Below are positions 50,247 to 60,046 of a stretch of 64,000 bases of DNA, one piece after another. A model generated the notes under the pieces. The model was not told the DNA's origin. It saw nothing but the letters and a program-made list of their open reading frames with translations, and did no database searches. Within the stretch, counting starts at the first letter, position 1, and each line of letters opens with the position of its first letter. The DNA lies in NCBI GenBank assembly GCA_026413255.1, contig JAOCZO010000002.1, forward strand, positions 186,001 to 250,000, in the 5' to 3' direction. The position numbers and the translations under genes were made by a program. The stretch comes from Fereydounia khargensis (Eukaryota > Basidiomycota > Ustilaginomycetes > Urocystidales > Fereydouniaceae).

Positions 50247-53200
50247 ATGCTACCTTCCAGCTCTCGACGGAACGAGAAGCGACCTGAAGGCTCCACCTCT
50301 TCTCGGGAAAGATCCAGGAGCATTTCGGGACTGCCGCACGATATCAACCCTCAGGCTCCGGCAGAGTCTAGGCCATCAGGGAGCAGCAGCTTCAACACCG
50401 TCAAGAGAGACGGATCGAACGATCATAGGAGGAGCTTGGACTCTTCTCGTCCTCGCCTCCCTTCCACGTCCGACTTTCAGCCTCAGTCGCCGGCTGCGGG
50501 TCAGAGTAGCACCGCTAGAGCCTCTGGTGCCCAGCTTGGTTCCCGACGTGCGTCCGCAACGTATGCACCAACTGGTCTTGTGGGCCAGGCTATCGAGCCT
50601 GTCCAGACACGAAAAGATCCTGTCGATGCAAGTCAGACGCCCATCCTCCGCCATTCGGGATTGAGCGTATCCAGGATGCCTGCCCTCAACAAGATCCCTG
50701 AGGCGGTATCGGAGCCCGACTCGCCCCGAAAGCGTAGTCGCGAGTCTCGTTCTTCGTCCCAGAATGTCGCCACGATGCCTGCTCGCGCGACTAACCCAAC
50801 CCATCAGCGCTCCCTCTCTGTTGAAGAGATGTCAAGGACTTTGCCCCGTGGTTTTGATCCGTCAACCGGAAGAGTGGGCGATAACCGTCAGGCCCGTCCT
50901 TCGATCCCATTCGGGCCCAGCGAATCCACGTCGAAGCGATCCAGCTTTCCCAACCCGCACAGCACCGGCTATGCAAGGGATTACGAGATGTCGACTTCTC
51001 AGCTGCAAAGGCGAGAGAGCAACTCGACCATGCCTTCTCACATGCGAGTGCTCGCCGGGGGACAGCATCCTGCGGACCGTGAGATTCCACCCACGCCTCC
51101 GCTTGGTCTCGCCCCAGCCTTCGGGCAAGCCGCACACGACCAAGTTGCATCGGGCAGGGCAGGCATGAGCTATGACTCTCGTATTCAAGCACTGCCCGTC
51201 AATCGCAGCTCTTTCAACCAGCGTAGTGTGGTCACAGCTTCCGATTGGAGCTCTGAAGACTCTACGCCAACGCCCACCGCCAGTAGTATCGCGGCTGCAA
51301 AGGAGCGCAATGAGAAACTGAAGACCGAGCTGATCCCCATCACCCTCCTCCACCCAGCACAATACATGGCTCCGGCTCCACAGAAAGCACCACAGCCAGC
51401 TCCAGTTGCCGGACCCAGCAACTCGAGGATGGTCGAGTCAGTACAGAGCCGACCACAGCAGGTCCAGGGTCAGGCACAGGTGCCATACCAACATCATCGT
51501 CAGCAGCAGCCGGAGTCCTCCCAAAATGTCGCTCAGGCCGGTGGCAGCAGCACCGACCCTGCTGTGACGATCAAGGATGGGCGCCCGGTCCCCATCTACC
51601 GCACCGACTTCCAAAACCTGAAGCGTATCTCGCTACCCAAAGGAACTCCAGTCCAGGCTGCGAGCAACTCGGGCTCTCGCTTTGACGCCCAGAGCCCCGT
51701 CTCGCGTACGGCGAGCGGCAGTACTCTTGCAGGCTCCGGTGCGGCAAATAGCCAAAAGTCAGCCGTCCTTGTGCCTGGTATGGCTGAACAGCAGCTACAG
51801 CAAAGCGCTAATGTGCCAAGAACAGAGGCCAATCGTCCAGAGCTGGGGCCGAGCTCTCAACAGGTCCCCAGTGCTGCGCCAAGTGATCGACCACCCAACG
51901 TTGCAGGCCATCTGGTGAGCAAGACCCAGGCCGCAATTGTCCCACGAAACGATGGTACTGCTCGGCCTGTCTACTCCCCCACTCCGGTGACTCTTGCTGC
52001 TGCCCGTCAAAGTGATAAGCTAGGCAGGAACCTCGGGAACCTCATGCTTCCTTCCTCGTCTTTGCGGCAACAGCTTGACCAAGATGCCATCCCTAGCCCT
52101 CTTCCGGCATCTACGTCCGCTCCCACGGCCCCTGCTCTCCCTCACCAGTTGCGATTCCGTCGCAGTGAGCCCAATCTCTCAACTCCAGGCGACAGTCGAC
52201 CTGGAACTGGCCGCAGAACGCCTCCTGGAGCTGAGCGCAACGCAGCCTCTGATGACAGCCGACCAGGCAGAGGTCTGGATCAGACGGTGAGGAACGACCC
52301 TCGCCGGAATACGTTCGGCGAAATCGAGGCTTCGATGCTTGAGGAAGCCAACCGAAAGCTGTCTCTCTACCAGAAGCAACAAATCGAAGCTGACCTCCGC
52401 GCGTATCAGAGCTCTCAGCCTTCTGGCTCGCGATCGATGCTCCCTCCGCCAACTGGCCCCCTCGCAGCTTCCGGTGGTCTCTCCATTCAAATGGGGATTA
52501 ACGAAGAAGCTAGGCGGAGCCAACAGCAGCCTGTCAGCAGCTCAGCCCGTGAAGACAGTGACAAGGTCAAGACACCTTCGTCGAGGCGCAAGAGCGGCAG
52601 TGAGCAGACACAACGACGTTCCAGTGTCAAGTCCAACCGTAGCCGGCAAAACTCGTTCGGCTCCGCGACGACTGCGCTGGATTCACCGAGCCAAGAGGAC
52701 CTCCAGATGGGTCTGCAGCGCTCGTCAAGCGGTCGCAAGTCGGAGAAGCGTCGTTCGTTCCAGCTTGACGACCGCTCTGGGATGTATGATGGTGACCGTG
52801 ACCGCAAACCCCTTGCGCGTGGAGTCGTCGCACCTCCCAGCGACGTACCGGAGAGGGATGAGCCCGCTTCCGGCGACCAATCTGGTGACTCGGACGACAC
52901 CGAGTACGAACGCGAAGGCGAACCGGTTCGCATGGTCATCAACACTCATGACGATGGCTCGCCCGACATGGACAAGTCTGATTTCCGATACATTCCCATC
53001 CTCAGTACTAAGGCTGCTGGAAAGGCTCGCAGGCCTCAGACTGGCAACACCAAGGTTTCGTTCCTCTCCAACCACTCGCAGGAGCGCCGCAATCATGCCA
53101 ACCCAACCTGCCGCCAGTGCTTCCGTGCAGGTTTTGACTGTGCGATGAACCTCCAGCTGGGAGAGGGCACAGCAGGGCGCCGCGCGTTCCAGGACTTTGT

Positions 53201-55373
53201 GGCTGCCGGCGGACTACAGGCTCTCAGTATCCGCGATGGTGGCCGCAACCCTGACGGCTCCATCTACGAAGGAAGCGTCACTGTAGGTGACGCACTGGGA
53301 CGCAACTACGTCGATAAACTCGGCGAGGTGGCGTTTGGCGAAAGCGCTCTGAGTCGACCCGTGACCCGCGGGATGATCGACAACCTGCTCGAGGAAAAGC
53401 AAGAGCAGGAGATGCGGGGCCGCTTCAAGGTCGATCACAAGCCTTGGTCTGCCGATGTCGAAGAGGAGGAGGATGTTCCTGAAAAGGTTAGCATGATCCG
53501 CAACAACACCTTGATGACCCCTCAAAACAGCAAGGACAACCAGAACCAGCGTCTCAGCCAGATGACGCTTCAAGATGGAGCGCCTGCTACAATCCTTCAC
53601 AACATTGACCTCGACGAGCCAGTCGAGCCCAACGAGTACCAGCAGCCTGACATTGACCCGGCCGACTATGACAGCATCAGCGGAGATACGGCTTCGGATG
53701 ATGTCGACTTTCTCGCTGACCGCTGGCCTCTGTGGCGCAAGCTCCTCCAGCTTGCTACGGTTGGTGTCTACGTTTTGGCTATGCAGGCGTTTGGATCGGG
53801 CTACACTGAGGCGATTCCAAGGCTGATTGTCGACTTTAACACGAGTCCGACCCTTTCGCGCTTTGTTGGTCTTGGTATGCTTGCTTTCAATGGCTGCCAG
53901 GGAGGTGGACTGCTGATCGGCTGCATGCTCCTGTCCCTTGGACGTCAGCGCTGCCTGCTCATTAGCCTGGTGTTCGCCGGCGGCTTTGCAGTCATTGGCG
54001 GTTTCTCCCGATCGGTCTGGGTCACGTTGGTGATGCAGGCACTCATCGGCGAAGTCAGTGGTCTGGTCTGTACCCTGGCTCTGGCGTCGATTGTCGACAT
54101 GTTCTCCACGTACACATCACGTCTGGCTGGACTGATTGTGCTCCTCTTCGCCGTTTCCATTGGACAGCTTTGCGGGCCCTGGATCGCCAAGCTAATTCTT
54201 ACTTACACGAGGTGGTCGTGGCAGTACTGGGGCCTGCTTGCCTTTGCTGCTGCCATGATCGTGGTGATTGGAATCGCGACCCGCGAGACCAACCCCGTGA
54301 CTCTCTTCCGACGCCACGTTATGATTGTCAGGCGCAAGACTGGAGCCTGGACGCCCGAGCCACAGCCCTTGCCCACCATGCGCCAATGTGTTGTCGTGGA
54401 TGGCGGAAGGCCGTTCAAGGTGCTCGGAAGCTCTTGGTTGCTTGCCGGGCTCTTTGTGCCAACCAGCATGATTTTGGGCGTCTTCGTCTTCATGTACGCT
54501 GGCGTCGTGGCCATCTTTGTCGAAAGCCATGGCCTGAGCGTGACTCAAGGCTCGCTGGCCGCCACCGTCTCTGGTGTGCTCGGCGTCTTTGCTGCTCTCG
54601 GCTGCATCTTTCTCATTCACGCACGCAACACGACGGATTCGGTGCATCGAGCGCTGCACATTGACGAAAAGGGATACATCGACACTGCAAAGGCCGAGCG
54701 CAAGGTTGAAAAGACGCTCGTGGGCGCGATCGTTGGAGCTGGTGTGTTTGGTCTTTCGCTGTACACGCTTGCACTGACCGCGGCCATGGGTCGTGGCGCA
54801 GCATGGCTCTTTACTGCGTTCGGTGTGCTTCTGAACACTGGTGGTGTGGTTCTGGTCGCTGTCAGCGTGGCTCAATACACTCTTGAGGCGTACATTCCCT
54901 CTGGCCGACTGGAGCTGCGGGACGTGATGGTGACAGACGAGCCATCCAAGCCTCACATCGGAGTCAGTGCGCTGGCCATGGTCGCAGCGGTGGTCGTCTC
55001 AGTCGCCAACGTGCTGTACATTGCATCGCAACCAGCGTTCACCAAGCTCGGCGTACAGGCGTACGCTGTCATCTTTGCCTCGCTCTCGCTCCTGACGACC
55101 GGTGCATTCGTTCTTGTCTATCTCTATGGCGCACGAGCGCGCCAGACTTCGGTCGACAAGCTCACCACGGTTCTCACTCCGCGCCCACGCAACAGACACT
55201 CGCTGCTCCGCCGCCTCACACTCCGAACCGACGGCTCGAGCATGCTCTCTGCACCCAACCACGAACTCGACTTTGACGAAGTGCGCCCGCTCACCCCGGT
55301 CGTGTCACGCTGGAACGTACACGCGAGGCGACAGGCGCACGACGGAATGCTCTTCCCACAGGCAACGCGATGA
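50247..55373 (+). CDS. MFS transporter-like protein with a 1,150-residue disordered N-terminal extension
   Basis: One intronless frame of 1,708 residues. Residues 1-940 are Ser/Pro/Gln/Arg-rich, with many phospho-type SxR/RxxS sites, and look disordered. A denser block at about 940-1090 starts with HANPTCRQCFRAGFDCAMN (Cys955, 958, 965: CX2CX6C, half of a Zn2Cys6 motif) and continues DFVAAGGLQALSIRDGG, DALGRNYVDKL. The C-terminal 550 residues are a 12-span major facilitator fold of DHA1 type: span 1 from LWRKLLQLATVGVYVLAMQ, the motif-C-like ALASIVDMFS, YTRWSWQYWGLLAF and RETNPVTLFRR...RRKTG. No break, stop or splice site separates the two parts. The transported substrate, if any, is unknown; a signalling or anchoring role is equally possible. 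Confidence 0.83.
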   Translation: MLPSSSRRNEKRPEGSTSSRERSRSISGLPHDINPQAPAESRPSGSSSFNTVKRDGSNDHRRSLDSSRPRLPSTSDFQPQSPAAGQSSTARASGAQLGSRRASATYAPTGLVGQAIEPVQTRKDPVDASQTPILRHSGLSVSRMPALNKIPEAVSEPDSPRKRSRESRSSSQNVATMPARATNPTHQRSLSVEEMSRTLPRGFDPSTGRVGDNRQARPSIPFGPSESTSKRSSFPNPHSTGYARDYEMSTSQLQRRESNSTMPSHMRVLAGGQHPADREIPPTPPLGLAPAFGQAAHDQVASGRAGMSYDSRIQALPVNRSSFNQRSVVTASDWSSEDSTPTPTASSIAAAKERNEKLKTELIPITLLHPAQYMAPAPQKAPQPAPVAGPSNSRMVESVQSRPQQVQGQAQVPYQHHRQQQPESSQNVAQAGGSSTDPAVTIKDGRPVPIYRTDFQNLKRISLPKGTPVQAASNSGSRFDAQSPVSRTASGSTLAGSGAANSQKSAVLVPGMAEQQLQQSANVPRTEANRPELGPSSQQVPSAAPSDRPPNVAGHLVSKTQAAIVPRNDGTARPVYSPTPVTLAAARQSDKLGRNLGNLMLPSSSLRQQLDQDAIPSPLPASTSAPTAPALPHQLRFRRSEPNLSTPGDSRPGTGRRTPPGAERNAASDDSRPGRGLDQTVRNDPRRNTFGEIEASMLEEANRKLSLYQKQQIEADLRAYQSSQPSGSRSMLPPPTGPLAASGGLSIQMGINEEARRSQQQPVSSSAREDSDKVKTPSSRRKSGSEQTQRRSSVKSNRSRQNSFGSATTALDSPSQEDLQMGLQRSSSGRKSEKRRSFQLDDRSGMYDGDRDRKPLARGVVAPPSDVPERDEPASGDQSGDSDDTEYEREGEPVRMVINTHDDGSPDMDKSDFRYIPILSTKAAGKARRPQTGNTKVSFLSNHSQERRNHANPTCRQCFRAGFDCAMNLQLGEGTAGRRAFQDFVAAGGLQALSIRDGGRNPDGSIYEGSVTVGDALGRNYVDKLGEVAFGESALSRPVTRGMIDNLLEEKQEQEMRGRFKVDHKPWSADVEEEEDVPEKVSMIRNNTLMTPQNSKDNQNQRLSQMTLQDGAPATILHNIDLDEPVEPNEYQQPDIDPADYDSISGDTASDDVDFLADRWPLWRKLLQLATVGVYVLAMQAFGSGYTEAIPRLIVDFNTSPTLSRFVGLGMLAFNGCQGGGLLIGCMLLSLGRQRCLLISLVFAGGFAVIGGFSRSVWVTLVMQALIGEVSGLVCTLALASIVDMFSTYTSRLAGLIVLLFAVSIGQLCGPWIAKLILTYTRWSWQYWGLLAFAAAMIVVIGIATRETNPVTLFRRHVMIVRRKTGAWTPEPQPLPTMRQCVVVDGGRPFKVLGSSWLLAGLFVPTSMILGVFVFMYAGVVAIFVESHGLSVTQGSLAATVSGVLGVFAALGCIFLIHARNTTDSVHRALHIDEKGYIDTAKAERKVEKTLVGAIVGAGVFGLSLYTLALTAAMGRGAAWLFTAFGVLLNTGGVVLVAVSVAQYTLEAYIPSGRLELRDVMVTDEPSKPHIGVSALAMVAAVVVSVANVLYIASQPAFTKLGVQAYAVIFASLSLLTTGAFVLVYLYGARARQTSVDKLTTVLTPRPRNRHSLLRRLTLRTDGSSMLSAPNHELDFDEVRPLTPVVSRWNVHARRQAHDGMLFPQATR

Positions 55374-55604
55374 TGTTTGCCCCTTATCCATCTACTACAT
55401 GTGGCCGCTTCTTTTATCCTCACACGCACCCCCTTCCTCTCCAAACCATGAATTTTCTTTCACGATTTAGTTTACGTCTCTGCCATTTATTGTATATCTG
55501 TAGATACGCCACGAATGACGAATGAAATACAGATGACAACATGTTCTACCCCTCTTCTTGCGTCTACAGTACTGTAGGGACTGGAGAGAGTGTACAGTAC
55601 CTTG

Positions 55605-57425
55605 CTACTGTGGGGGCAGATCGCAGCGACCGCGGCGGAGGACGCACCACTGAGGCTGCAGGGGCTCTGGGGAGAACCCCTGGGCGACGAGACGCTCTCT
55701 GACCTCGAGGATACGGTCGAGGGCCTCCTTGACGTCTCTCTTGACCTGATCACCGGTCCAAAAGACTTCAGCAGCACTAGCGGCACGAGGCCACGCGCGC
55801 TGCTGGAGGTTACATTCGTCGATAGCCTCAGACCAAAGTGCCGTTTCGCCACCGAGGATGCGTGCACGCTCCTCAGGAGTCTTGGTGCCGTTGTAGGGAT
55901 CGAAGGAGTACATCTTCTGCCACGTGACGTAGGGGCACCAGCTCGTTCCGTCTGGGTTGTTGCCTACCCAGGCGTTCATTCCGCAGTCGAGGTAGAAGTT
56001 GGTGTAGCTCGAGTGGACGAGGTAGGTTGCAGGGTTGGCGGCGAGGATGGCGGGGATGCTGTCGGGTCCTAGCCAAGTTTGCACAATGGTGCCGGCGGGC
56101 AGGGCGGCGCCCGTGGCGGGGAACTTGATGGCCATTTCCTCCCAGAGCATGAGGGTTTTATTGGTTTTAGCGAGCGTGTCGGAGACGAAGGAGATGAAGG
56201 GCTTGATGATTGGCTCGTCGATGAGCGCCTCGTCGCCGGCCTTGAGGCCCCAGCAGGGGAGGTTGGGTTCGTCTCCGCCCGCATGGACGATGGAGGAGCG
56301 CGAGAGCTGCGAGACGCGGTTGAGTACGGTGGCGACAAAGTTTTGGAAGGGCTGGGGGATGCCCTTGGCGTCTGGGGTCGGGCGGAGGTTGAGTTGTCCC
56401 GAAGGTGGCTCGGCGGCGACGGCGGCCCAGTTGTCCTCGTCGGCACAGGTGATCAGGTTGCCGTTGAGGTCCTCAACGCCCTCTTTGAGATGGGCAGGCA
56501 TGTCGATTTCAATGTTGACGTTGATGCCGCGGCTGGCGGCGTACTCGATGATCTCGGAGACCTCGGCCTCGGTGTACGTCTGGTACGGGTAGCTGCCCTT
56601 CTGGGCGAGGAGGGGCGTATCGATCAGGTCCGAGGGATGCGACTCGAAGCTCAGCGGCCACGAGTGAGTGTCGGTCATGTGCCAGTGCAGCTGGTTCATC
56701 TTGACGACCACCATGGCATCCAACAGGGCGCGTATGGAGGCGGGGGAGAAAAAGTTGCGCGCGGTATCGAGGAGGATGCCACGGTGCGGGAAGGCGGGGC
56801 GATCGGTGATGGTGAGCGGGGCATCTTTGATGAACGCGACGCGGGCGCCGACGCTGGGGTGGAGAGAGTACACGAGCTGCTTGAGGGACTCGAGGGCGCG
56901 GAGGGCGCCGAGGGCGGTCCAAGCCGTGACGGTGGCAGCGCTGCCGTCCTGTGGGACGGTGAGTGTGTAGGCCTCTGCGTCGCGCGACTCGATGCGGTCC
57001 GGCACGTTGGGCGGGTCGATTACGACTTTGTCTGCGTTGTCCACTTTGGTCGAGGGGGGCTGTACGGTTCTCCAGGCGATGGAGCAGGCGTCGTCCTTGC
57101 CGCGTTGGCACTTGCCCTGGAGCAGTTCAGCGACGACCACGTTCACCTGGGACAGGGTGGAGGCGGCTTGGATCTTGGGCTGCCACGAGGCGCCGCGGTC
57201 CACTTGGAGGGGGAGGAAGCTCGCGTTGCGCAGGGCGGCCGTGGTCTCGGTGAGCACACGCTTGAGGTCGCTTGGCGCCGCGGCGTCCGAGGAAAGGGAG
57301 ACGGTGATATCCGGCGACACGCGCAGGAAGGACTTGCCGGCCTTGTAGGTGGTGGGCTGGGGCCATAGTGCGAGTGTGGATGCGGGCAGCAGCCCCAGGA
57401 GCACAAGTGGCAGCACCAGCTTCAT
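55605..57425 (-). CDS. Secreted beta-N-acetylhexosaminidase (GH20)
   Basis: An intronless 606-residue frame with a signal peptide (MKLVLPLVLLGLLPASTLA). GH20 enzymes remove terminal GlcNAc/GalNAc, in fungi mainly from chitin fragments outside the cell. The non-catalytic N-terminal domain includes LWPQPTTYKAG. The barrel follows: AFPHRGILLDTARNFF, MNQLHWHMTDTHSWPL, GINVNIEIDMPAH, then HAGGDEPN with the catalytic Asp385-Glu386 pair that supports substrate-assisted hydrolysis. Downstream aromatic residues TWLGPD, NFYLDCG and GGETALWSEAIDE belong to the active site, and WPRAASAAEVFW ends the barrel. Length fits the family (about 550-610). N-glycosylation sequons such as NAS, NKT and NGT are present. 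The neighbouring genes are unrelated. Confidence 0.95.
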   Translation of the reverse strand: MKLVLPLVLLGLLPASTLALWPQPTTYKAGKSFLRVSPDITVSLSSDAAAPSDLKRVLTETTAALRNASFLPLQVDRGASWQPKIQAASTLSQVNVVVAELLQGKCQRGKDDACSIAWRTVQPPSTKVDNADKVVIDPPNVPDRIESRDAEAYTLTVPQDGSAATVTAWTALGALRALESLKQLVYSLHPSVGARVAFIKDAPLTITDRPAFPHRGILLDTARNFFSPASIRALLDAMVVVKMNQLHWHMTDTHSWPLSFESHPSDLIDTPLLAQKGSYPYQTYTEAEVSEIIEYAASRGINVNIEIDMPAHLKEGVEDLNGNLITCADEDNWAAVAAEPPSGQLNLRPTPDAKGIPQPFQNFVATVLNRVSQLSRSSIVHAGGDEPNLPCWGLKAGDEALIDEPIIKPFISFVSDTLAKTNKTLMLWEEMAIKFPATGAALPAGTIVQTWLGPDSIPAILAANPATYLVHSSYTNFYLDCGMNAWVGNNPDGTSWCPYVTWQKMYSFDPYNGTKTPEERARILGGETALWSEAIDECNLQQRAWPRAASAAEVFWTGDQVKRDVKEALDRILEVRERLVAQGFSPEPLQPQWCVLRRGRCDLPPQ

Positions 57426-57931
57426 GTTGCCCGGCGGGTTGTGTAATGTCAGGGGCGCGAGGGACCGGGGGGGGGGGGGGAGCGTGGGTGGCGTATATAT
57501 CTATGAATGCGTGTTCTGTGCTCGAGTGTTGGTCTCCAGCCAGCGCCTCGGACCACACTAAATGTCATGCAGCATATCTGTACCGTACCGTATGCCGCGA
57601 GACCGAGACGCCAAGCGAAGCGAACCCTTCCTTGCCAAGTTAGGCGAAGGGGGGAATGCAGGGCCCTCCCTCACCCACCAGTCAGTAAAGAGACGCTTCA
57701 TTTGCATGCGAGACGGGCCGGCGAGCACAAGCCTCCCTTGCATTCCCACCATTCAGCTACAGTAGGTTACCCTTTGCTTTGCTTTGTTCATTCCATTGTT
57801 GCTCGTTAACTGGTGGTGGTCAGGGTGACTGACAGCTGCACGCGCGCATGTATTGCATTTCGCACGAGAAGGCAGACACGAGAGCACAGCACAGCACCAG
57901 CACAGCATTGCATGAGCATTATATTGTGGGG
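57426..57931. other. Intergenic: hexosaminidase upstream region and acyl-CoA dehydrogenase 3' flank
   Basis: These 506 bases contain a run of 14 G at 57467-57480, about 40 bases before the hexosaminidase ATG, and a TACAGTA at 57758-57764. No gene is supported. Confidence 0.6.
57467..57480 (+). repeat. Homopolymer run of 14 G in the hexosaminidase leader
   Basis: G14 on the plus strand, so C14 in the leader or promoter of the minus-strand hexosaminidase. Confidence 0.9.
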
Positions 57932-59456
57932 TCAGTAGGATTTCGGGAGTCCAAGCACCCTTTGTCCGAGGTAGTTGAGAATCATCTCTCGGCTGCGATC
58001 AAAAGACATTTGATTTAGTTTGGGAATTCAGTAGTCACTTGTGGCTGAGTCGAGTCCGGAGCCAACTCACCTGACCGGAGCCAGTCTCGGCACCAGGCTG
58101 TGCACGCAGGGCGAGGCGGGGTGTGGCGAATGACAAAGCCGTGTCAGTTGAGACCAGTCAGCAGCTACAGCTAGGATACCACATTTATGGGGGATGGGCG
58201 GCAACTCACATGTCACGAAGGTAGCGTTCGACATGGTACTCCTTTGCGTATCCCATGCCGCCGAGGGTCATGAGGGCCGTTTCGCACGCCTTGTACCCGG
58301 CCTCTGCGGCGACGTACTTTGCGGCGTTGGCCTGGGCGCCTGCGTCTGGAGAGCGGGCGTCGAAGAGCCTCGCGGCTGCGTAGGTGAGGTGTCTGGCGGC
58401 CTCTAGGCCAGCCCAAGCCTTGGCGAGCGGGTGCTGGATGGCCTGCATGGCGCCGATGGGTTTGCCGAACACGACCCGGTCGGCAGCGTAGGCCGTGGCG
58501 CGTCGGAGGGCAGCGTAGCCGGTGCCCAGGGCCTCGCCGGCGAGGAGGCAGCGTTCGGCGTTCATGCCGTGCAGGACGTACTTGAAGCCGGCGCCCTCTT
58601 GGCCGATGAGGTATTGTTGGTCGATGGCAAAGTTGTCGTACCAGACCTCGTTTGCGTCGATGGCGTTTGTGCCGAGTTTGTCGATGGGGCGCATCTCGAT
58701 GCCTGGGCGGAGGGCGTGGTCGGCGGCGCTCGTGTGCGGCGTGCAGGGTGCTGCGTGTCGTATGGGGGCAAAGAAGAGGGAGAGGCCCCACCAGCGGGGC
58801 TGGTCTGGGGTCGGGTCGGACGTGCGGGCGAGCAGGACGCAGTGGCTGGCGACCTGGGCGCTCGAGGTCCAGATCTTGCTCCCGTTCACAATGTATCGTG
58901 CCTGCCCCTGGCCGTGCTGATGCTTGACGGCGCGCGTCTTGAGCTTGAGCGTCTCGAGGCCGGTGCTGGGTTCGGTGATGCCAAAGCAGGAGCGGATGCG
59001 GCCGTCTATCATGCGCGGGAGCCATTCCTTCTTCTGGGCGTCCGAGGCAAACTCGATGATGGGCATGAGCGGGTAGATGTTGGCATGGATGCTCTGCGCG
59101 CCGGCTACGCTTGCGCCGCTCTCGGCGATGGTCTGGAGCATGACGGTGGCCTCGCTGATGCCGAGGCCCGCACCGCCGAGCTCTGGGGGCATGCAGATGC
59201 CAATCCACCGTCCTGGGGACAGGGCATCGTACAGCTCGTGCGGGTAGCTCTTGGTCCGGTCCTTGTGGAGCCAGTAGTCGTCGTCAAACTGCTTGCAGAT
59301 GCCCTGGATCGCGAGCCGCACATCGACCTGCGACTCGGTCAGCCCTTCCTCCGACATGCCGGTGAAGGTACGCGCGACCCGTGTACTTGAGAACCCCCGG
59401 GCCAGCAGGGGCAGCGGCAGCGGCAGAGTCGATCTCGTGAGCACGCGTGCAAACAT
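57932..59456 (-). CDS. Acyl-CoA dehydrogenase, probably mitochondrial, three exons
   Basis: Exons are 58210-59456, 58071-58097 (27 bases) and 57932-57992; the sum is 1,335 bases, 444 residues. ATG 59456 begins MFARVLTRSTLPLPLPLLAR, an Arg/Ser/Leu-rich mitochondrial presequence. Flavin-enzyme motifs in order: MPPELGGAGLGISEATVMLQ, CFGITEPSTGLET, YIVNGSKIWTSSA, GMNAERCLLAGEALG, RVVFGKPIGAMQAIQHPLA, TLGGMGYAKEYHVERYLRDI. The short exon gives LVPRLAPVS and the last exon REMILNYLGQRVLGLPKSY. The catalytic Glu is possibly that of NAER, as in isovaleryl- and long-chain-type enzymes, since the MCAD-type YEGT position is not present; this is inference. Substrate is unknown. Immediately upstream of the ATG is an in-frame GATACG hexamer repeat. 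Confidence 0.9.
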
Positions 59457-60046
59457 GGCATCCGTATCCGTATCCGTATCCGTATCCGCACCCGACTGTA
59501 GGCTCAGCTGAGGTGAGTGAGTGTACAGAAACAAGATGGTGGTGAGCAGTCGAGCTGCGTTGCGTCCGTGTCGTGTCCGGGGAAATACAGTGAGTGTACT
59601 ACTGTACTGCACTGTCCTGTCCTGTACTGTACTGTACCGCCGCCCTCTGTGGTTTCGCCTGCTTCGTAGTTACGCCGCGCCGCTTGGCCTGTCGCGCGAG
59701 GTGTGGGGAAAGCGCTTTAAAGGGACAGCAAAGGCGCGGGCCTCCACACTGTCATGCCCACTGACTGTACCCCACTCAAATAAAAACGCGACTACCAGCC
59801 AAGCCCGTCAGCCAAGCCCGTCAGCCAACCAACCCGGATCCGCATCCATCGACATGCGTCCACCACAGCACAGCTCAGCACAGCACAGCACACAGCGCGC
59901 GCTCGCTCAAGAAAAACAACGAATGAATATTGCAACGATCGATTCCAATCCAGTCTCGAGCAGCAGCCACTCAAAAGTTACTGTAGATAGAATAGAGACA
60001 CAGGAGCAACACAACAACAAATAAATATATGATAAGAAAAGACCGT
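59457..60046. other. Intergenic: acyl-CoA dehydrogenase upstream region
   Basis: The 590 bases begin with four to five TATCCG hexamers (59460-59489), then several TACTGTA copies (59600, 59625, 59630), and two tandem copies of CAGCCAAGCCCGT (59796-59821). CAGCA-type repeats follow at 59868-59895. No gene is supported. Confidence 0.6.

Noticed and set aside
56079-57368. A 429-codon plus-strand frame opposite the hexosaminidase
   Set aside because: Gly/Val/Asp-rich composition typical of antisense frames in GC-rich codon use; no domain, and the GH20 gene covers the same bases.
58431-59390. A 319-codon plus-strand frame opposite the acyl-CoA dehydrogenase
   Set aside because: Antisense mirror of a conserved enzyme; no recognisable feature.
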